35,079 nucleotides of DNA. It comes from JBBIOI01 sp037443425 (lineage in GTDB: Bacteria > Desulfobacterota > BSN033 > UBA1163). Position 1 is the stretch's first letter, and every line of letters begins with the position of its first letter. The notes under the pieces are model-generated. The model saw only the letters and a list, made by a program, of their open reading frames with translations. It was not told the origin of the DNA and made no database searches. The position numbers and the translations under genes are program-made. Positions 31,098 to 35,079 of this stretch are shown here, in pieces. Location: NCBI GenBank assembly GCA_037443425.1, contig JBBIOI010000022.1, positions 1 through 35,079 of the forward strand. Direction: 5' to 3'.

Positions 31098-32422
31098 AGA
31101 AGATATTAACCATTGCAGGTTCAGATTCGGGCGGTGGAGCAGGAATTCAGGCTGATTTAAAAACGATCACACTGCTTGGTGGATACGGATTAAGTGTTGT
31201 TACTGCACTTACAGCTCAGAACACATGTGGAGTTTCTGCCATTCAGCAACTTCCGCAGTCATTTATCTCAGCTCAGATCGACTCTGTGCTTTCTGATATC
31301 GGGGCTGATGCTATTAAGACAGGGATGTTGGCTCGATCAGAGATTATAGAAATAGTAGCTAAAAAGATAAAGCAGTATGGGATTAAAAAGGTAATAGTTG
31401 ATCCTGTAATGTTTTCCAAAAATGGAGACCCCCTTTTAAGTGAAGATGGAAGGGTTACGTTGATAAAAAAACTTTTTCCTCTGGCTACTATTGTTACTCC
31501 GAATCTGTTAGAAGCCTCAATCCTTACTGATCTGAAAATTAAAGAAATAGATGATATGAAAGAGGCCTCGAAAAAAATCTATAGGTTTGGACCCCAAGCA
31601 GTACTTATAAAGGGTGGCCACCTTAAAGGTGACTTAGCTATTGATCTATTATATGATGGTAAAGGATTTCATGAATTTTGTGCCAAAAGGATAGATTCAA
31701 AAAATACCCATGGAACAGGCTGCACATTTGCATCTGCCATTGCTACATATTTAGCAATGGGAGAAACTTTAAATGAAGCCATAAGAAAGTCAAAGGATTT
31801 CATTACATTGGCAATTAAGTATGGTTTAAACATTGGTAAAGGAAATGGCCCTCTCAATCAATTTGCTTTTATATTAAAAGAGATAAAAAGATTCCAGGTA
31901 ATTGAAGAGCTTAAGCAGGCCATTGAGATTTTAAAAAAAGAAAGGATAGGGCATCTCATCCCTGAGGTTTCTTCAAACTTAGGATATGCCCTTCCCTATG
32001 CAAATGGACCCGAGGATATTGCTTCGTTCCCTGGAAGGATAGTAAGGTTTAAAGATACGATTAAAACGTTGGCAGACCCAGAATTTGGTGTATCGAGTCA
32101 CATAGCAAATATCATCCTCTCGGTAATCCGTTTTGACCCTGACTATTGCTCTGCAATGAATATAAGATACTCAAAAGAGAATATCTTGAAGCTAAAAAAG
32201 AAGGGTTTCACGATTGGTCATTTTGACAGAAAGAAAGAACCAAAGGAGTTAAAGGAGAAAGAAGGTTCTTCTCTCGAATGGGGAGTATCAATGGTCTTAG
32301 AAAAGATGAAGCGTGTTCCTGACTTTATCTACGACGAAGGTGATATCGGTAAAGAACCGATGATAAGGGTTCTTGGAAGGAACCCAATAGAGGTGGTAAA
32401 TAAGGTCAAGGCTTTAATTTAA
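31088..32422 (+). CDS. thiDN: ThiD-ThiN bifunctional HMP-P kinase / thiamine-phosphate synthase
   Basis: 444 residues in two parts. Residues 1 to about 255 are ThiD (TIAGSDSGGGAGIQADLKTI; KTGMLA; VDPVM; KGGHLKGD; DSKNTHGTGCTFASAIATYLA), which phosphorylates hydroxymethylpyrimidine phosphate to the diphosphate. Residues from about 268 to the end are ThiN (GHLIPEVSSNLGYALPYANG; FGVSSHIANIIL; YSKENI; EWGV), which joins pyrimidine and thiazole phosphates in place of ThiE. The start overlaps thi4 by 10 bases, so translation is coupled. ThiDN fusions are typical of archaea and some bacteria. Substrate roles are by family. Confidence 0.92.
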   Translation: MEIKKILTIAGSDSGGGAGIQADLKTITLLGGYGLSVVTALTAQNTCGVSAIQQLPQSFISAQIDSVLSDIGADAIKTGMLARSEIIEIVAKKIKQYGIKKVIVDPVMFSKNGDPLLSEDGRVTLIKKLFPLATIVTPNLLEASILTDLKIKEIDDMKEASKKIYRFGPQAVLIKGGHLKGDLAIDLLYDGKGFHEFCAKRIDSKNTHGTGCTFASAIATYLAMGETLNEAIRKSKDFITLAIKYGLNIGKGNGPLNQFAFILKEIKRFQVIEELKQAIEILKKERIGHLIPEVSSNLGYALPYANGPEDIASFPGRIVRFKDTIKTLADPEFGVSSHIANIILSVIRFDPDYCSAMNIRYSKENILKLKKKGFTIGHFDRKKEPKELKEKEGSSLEWGVSMVLEKMKRVPDFIYDEGDIGKEPMIRVLGRNPIEVVNKVKALI

Positions 32423-32442
32423 CAAGAAAGAAGGTAAATTTT

Positions 32443-33741
32443 ATGACTCAAAAATTAGAAGCTCAAAAAGGTATCATAACAAAAGAGATGGAGTTTGTAG
32501 CACAAGCCGAAGGGGTATCTTCTAAGTGGCTCTGTGAAAAGGTGGCACAGGGAAGAATAGTTATTCCTGCAAACAAAAATCATCGCAACCTTAAACCTGT
32601 TGGTATTGGGGAAGGATTAAGGATAAAGGTTAATACTAATATCGGGACCTCATCTGATCATGTAGATCTGGAAGAAGAATTAAGAAAGCTCGAGATTGCG
32701 ATTAAAGCAGGTACAGACACTATTATGGATCTCAGTACTGGAGGAGACATTGATTCAATTAGAAAAGAGATTTTACATCACTGCCCTGTTCCTGTTGGGA
32801 CTGTTCCAATATATGAGGCGGCTATCGAAGCGGTTAGAAAAAGGGGAGCCCTAAGCAAAATGAGGGTTGAAGATCTTTTCGAGGTCATTGAGCGTCAGGC
32901 TGAAGAAGGCGTAGATTTTATGACAATTCATTGTGGCGTTACGAGAAATGCGCTTGATCGGCTTAGACGCAGTGGTCGACTACTTGGGATTGTTAGTCGT
33001 GGAGGTGCATTTTTGACTGAATGGATGGTCTATACAGGGAAGGAGAATCCCCTATTTGAAAATTATGACAAAGTCTTAGAGATTGCAAAGCAGTTCGATG
33101 TCACATTGAGCCTTGGAGATGGTTTAAGACCCGGTTGTATCGCTGATGCAACAGACAGGGGACAAGTGGAAGAGACGATTGTACTTGGTGAATTGACAGA
33201 GAGGGCATGGGCAGAAGGTGTTCAGGTGATGATAGAAGGTCCTGGTCATGTCCCCCTTGAGCAGATTGAGGCAAATGTAATTTTACAAAAAAGACTCTGT
33301 AAAGGAGCACCATTCTATGTGCTTGGGCCCTTAGTAACAGATATATCTCCAGGATATGACCACATAACTTGTGCTATTGGAGGTGCCATTGCAGGTCGGG
33401 CAGGTGCTGACTTCTTATGCTATGTTACACCATCAGAACATCTTAAGTTACCATCAATCGAAGATGTAAAAGAAGGGGTTATAGCTGCAAAGATCGCTGC
33501 TCATGCAGCAGATATTGCCCGTGGGAATAAAAGGGCTATTGAAAGAGACATAGAAATGGCAAAGGCCCGAAAATCATTTGACTGGGAAAGGCAGATTCAA
33601 CTTGCAATCGATCCAGAAAAGGCAAGGCGATATCATGAGGAAGGAAAATCTAAAGAAGGCGATGTCTGTACAATGTGTGGAGAATTCTGTGCAATAAAAA
33701 AGGTTAAAGAATTTTTAGACAGTAATATTTCTAAATTATAA
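32443..33741 (+). CDS. thiC: Phosphomethylpyrimidine synthase ThiC
   Basis: 432 residues, the short bacterial/archaeal form lacking the plant-type N-terminal extension. Seen: NTNIGTSSDHVDLEEELRKLEIAIKAGTDTIMDLSTGGD, HCGVTRN, GDGLRPGCIADATD, MIEGPGHVPL, and the C-terminal CTMCGEFCAIK that binds the [4Fe-4S] cluster for radical SAM chemistry. It converts aminoimidazole ribotide to HMP-P. It is the third gene of the riboswitch operon and ends it; the next gene lies about 100 bases on. Confidence 0.97.
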   Translation: MTQKLEAQKGIITKEMEFVAQAEGVSSKWLCEKVAQGRIVIPANKNHRNLKPVGIGEGLRIKVNTNIGTSSDHVDLEEELRKLEIAIKAGTDTIMDLSTGGDIDSIRKEILHHCPVPVGTVPIYEAAIEAVRKRGALSKMRVEDLFEVIERQAEEGVDFMTIHCGVTRNALDRLRRSGRLLGIVSRGGAFLTEWMVYTGKENPLFENYDKVLEIAKQFDVTLSLGDGLRPGCIADATDRGQVEETIVLGELTERAWAEGVQVMIEGPGHVPLEQIEANVILQKRLCKGAPFYVLGPLVTDISPGYDHITCAIGGAIAGRAGADFLCYVTPSEHLKLPSIEDVKEGVIAAKIAAHAADIARGNKRAIERDIEMAKARKSFDWERQIQLAIDPEKARRYHEEGKSKEGDVCTMCGEFCAIKKVKEFLDSNISKL

Positions 33742-33767
33742 ATACAATTTACCGAAGCAAATCCTAT

Positions 33768-33804
33768 CTCACCCTTTCCCTTTTGGGAAGAGCGAACGGG
33801 TGAG
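33768..33804. repeat. Imperfect palindrome between thiC and the coiled-coil gene
   Basis: CTCACCC (33768-33774) and GGGTGAG (33798-33804) flank an inner TTTCCC/GGGAAG pair around TTTT. There is no T-run downstream, so this does not look like a normal terminator. Similar CTCACCC...GGGTGAG palindromes occur as short interspersed repeats in other bacteria (general knowledge). It is the only feature of the 33742-33842 gap apart from the ribosome site GGAGGGAG. Confidence 0.45.
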
Positions 33805-33842
33805 GAGAAAATCTATTTTCATGTGGAGGGAGTGATTATAAG

Positions 33843-34184
33843 ATGCCAGTATCTACTAAAAAGATTGGCTCAAAGACTAAGAAGAAGGGTGAAGCAAAAA
33901 CAGGGATTAAGAAAAAGAAAGAGGATTTAACAGAAATTAAAAAAGAGATGACAAGATTAAAAAGGGAATATAAAGCCCAAGAGACAAAGATAAAGGAGCT
34001 TTGTGAAACGATTGAGAAAAAAGATGTAGAACTGGCAAGACTTAGGGACGAGTTAGATTATAAGAATAAACAGCTTGCATCAAAGGAAGTAGAATTTGAA
34101 ACCTATAAAAAATCTACAGAGGAGAAGATTATTAAACTTGAGGCAAGGCTTAAAGAGCTGGAGAGTAAAAAAGAAAATACTTAA
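33843..34184 (+). CDS. Small lysine-rich coiled-coil protein
   Basis: 113 residues, about a quarter lysine. A basic low-complexity head (residues 1-28, KKKGEAKTGIKKKKED) is followed by one continuous heptad coiled coil to the C-terminus (EIKKEMTRLKREYKAQETKIKELCETIEKK...). No signal or membrane segment and no family I recognise. GGAGGGAG (about 33825) supports the start. It ends 3 bases before livG, so it is likely co-transcribed with the ABC transporter genes, but it need not have a transport role. Confidence 0.65.
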   Translation: MPVSTKKIGSKTKKKGEAKTGIKKKKEDLTEIKKEMTRLKREYKAQETKIKELCETIEKKDVELARLRDELDYKNKQLASKEVEFETYKKSTEEKIIKLEARLKELESKKENT

Positions 34185-34187
34185 TCT

Positions 34188-34949
34188 ATGCTTGAAATAA
34201 GGGACCTAAGAAAGAGCTTTGGTGGAATCCACGCGGTCAATCACTGTTCTTTTATTGTAAAAAAAGGGACGATTACAGGTCTAATCGGACCGAATGGTGC
34301 AGGAAAAACGACCTTATTCAATATCATTACAGGCTTTTATAAACCTGATGGTGGAAAGATATTATTTAAAGGCAAAAGGATTGACGGTCTTTTGCCTCAC
34401 CAGATCTTTAAGAGGAAGATCTGTAGAACATTTCAAATCACTCGCGAATTTTCTCACATGACCCTTCTTGAGAATCTAATGGTAATACCTGAAAATCAAT
34501 TGGGTGAAAAGATCTGGAATGCTTGGTTCAGGCAGGGTGCTGTAGAAAAACAGGAGAAGAGGATTCGAAACAAGGCCCAGGAGATCCTCGAATTCTTTGA
34601 GTTACATCATCTTATGGATGAATATGCTGGAAATCTCTCGGGTGGTCAAAAAAAACTGCTTGAGCTTGCAAAGACATTAATGGCAGATCCTGAGTTGGTT
34701 TTATTAGATGAACCTGGTGCAGGAGTAAATAGGACCCTTATGAATAAACTGGTTGAAAATATAAAAAGACTTTCATTTGAAAAAGGAATCACATTTCTTA
34801 TCATAGAACATGACATGGATCTGGTTATGAATCTTTGCAATCCTATCATAGTGATGAGTGAGGGGAAAAAATTGTCTGAGGGTTCTCCAGAAGAGATAAG
34901 AAATGACCATCGAGTACTTGAGGCATATCTCGGGGGACAGTACAGGTGA
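34188..34949 (+). CDS. livG: Branched-chain amino acid-type ABC transporter ATP-binding protein LivG
   Basis: 253 residues. Walker A GPNGAGKTT, signature LSGGQKKLLELAKTLM, Walker B LVLLDEPGAGV and H-loop IIEHDMDLV are all intact; RTFQITREFSHMTLLENL is typical of the LivG branch. It powers import of branched-chain amino acids or related amides and acids. No binding protein or permease gene precedes it here, which differs from the common livKHMGF order. Its TGA overlaps the GTG start of livF. Confidence 0.9.
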   Translation: MLEIRDLRKSFGGIHAVNHCSFIVKKGTITGLIGPNGAGKTTLFNIITGFYKPDGGKILFKGKRIDGLLPHQIFKRKICRTFQITREFSHMTLLENLMVIPENQLGEKIWNAWFRQGAVEKQEKRIRNKAQEILEFFELHHLMDEYAGNLSGGQKKLLELAKTLMADPELVLLDEPGAGVNRTLMNKLVENIKRLSFEKGITFLIIEHDMDLVMNLCNPIIVMSEGKKLSEGSPEEIRNDHRVLEAYLGGQYR

Positions 34950-35079
34950 AGATCTTGGATGTTATTGAAGTAACTTCTGGTTATGGAAGAACGGATATCC
35001 TCGATAATCTATCATTGGAGCTTTATAAAGGCGAAATCCTATCAGTCATCGGTCCTAACGGAGCGGGCAAATCAACCCA
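34946..35079 (+). CDS. livF: ABC transporter ATP-binding protein LivF (cut off by the window end)
   Basis: The first 44 codons are present. The GTG at 34946 overlaps the livG stop (GTGA), and the frame continues open: VTSGYGRTDILDNLSLELYKG and Walker A IGPNGAGKST, ending at the window edge. The order livG-livF and the overlap support the assignment. Length and remaining motifs cannot be judged. Confidence 0.8.
   Translation, partial: MKILDVIEVTSGYGRTDILDNLSLELYKGEILSVIGPNGAGKST

Overview
The window is AT-rich bacterial DNA from a Gram-negative organism. This is shown by lipoprotein signals, a BamD/LptA-type envelope protein and TRAP transporter parts. Gene content points to an anaerobic, probably sulfidic-habitat member of the former Deltaproteobacteria (Desulfobacterota): a tungsten/molybdenum aldehyde:ferredoxin oxidoreductase, a CxxCH (haem c) sensor kinase, a His-type (sulfide-dependent class) Thi4, a ThiD-ThiN fusion, LL-diaminopimelate aminotransferase and sigma-54 regulators. 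The assignment is by inference from gene families only. Genes use the standard bacterial code, with TGA as a normal stop.

Layout. 1-1.8 kb: a LarA-family racemase on the minus strand. 1.8-4.7 kb: a TRAP transporter dctP-[terminator]-dctQ-dctM. 4.7-5.46 kb: a head-to-head pair of non-coding repeat elements. These are followed by a phenylalanine-rich leader peptide and five mutually exclusive RNA segments ending in tandem terminators, just before an MBL-fold hydrolase gene. 6.4-8 kb: a SurA-N/thioredoxin fusion converging on a cysteine-cluster protein. 8.1-12 kb: aldehyde ferredoxin oxidoreductase, a haem-type histidine kinase, a repeat element and a MoaD-like protein. 12-16.8 kb: a TPR lipoprotein, another repeat element, an NtrC-type regulator and a divergent HD-GYP regulator broken by one in-frame TGA. 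16.8-20.4 kb: TGS GTPase, DUF3108 protein, DUF4911 protein and TldD. 20.4-22.9 kb (minus): CNNM/CorC-type membrane protein and LL-DAP aminotransferase. 23-30 kb: a BamD-LptA fusion, ffh, then the conserved block rpsP-khpA-rimM-trmD-SPOUT-rplS-rnhB-yraN. 30.1-33.7 kb: a TPP riboswitch with terminator controlling thi4-thiD/N-thiC. 33.8-35.1 kb: a coiled-coil protein, livG and the start of livF.

How the genes work together. The thiamine operon alone can make thiamine phosphate: Thi4 makes the thiazole, ThiC the pyrimidine, ThiD phosphorylates it and ThiN joins the two. It is shut off by TPP through the riboswitch. The rpsP-rplS block makes ribosomal proteins, 16S maturation factors and tRNA modification enzymes. 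The oxidoreductase, kinase and MoaD-like gene probably form one functional group.

The most unusual element is at 5211-5433. It is a textbook-like phenylalanine attenuator (leader MKQGFFFNFFFFFRRTHPGP) with a five-segment alternating hairpin chain, and it sits in front of a gene with no obvious link to phenylalanine. Second is a family of short inverted-repeat elements (five copies, complete or partial) occupying the larger gaps without genes.
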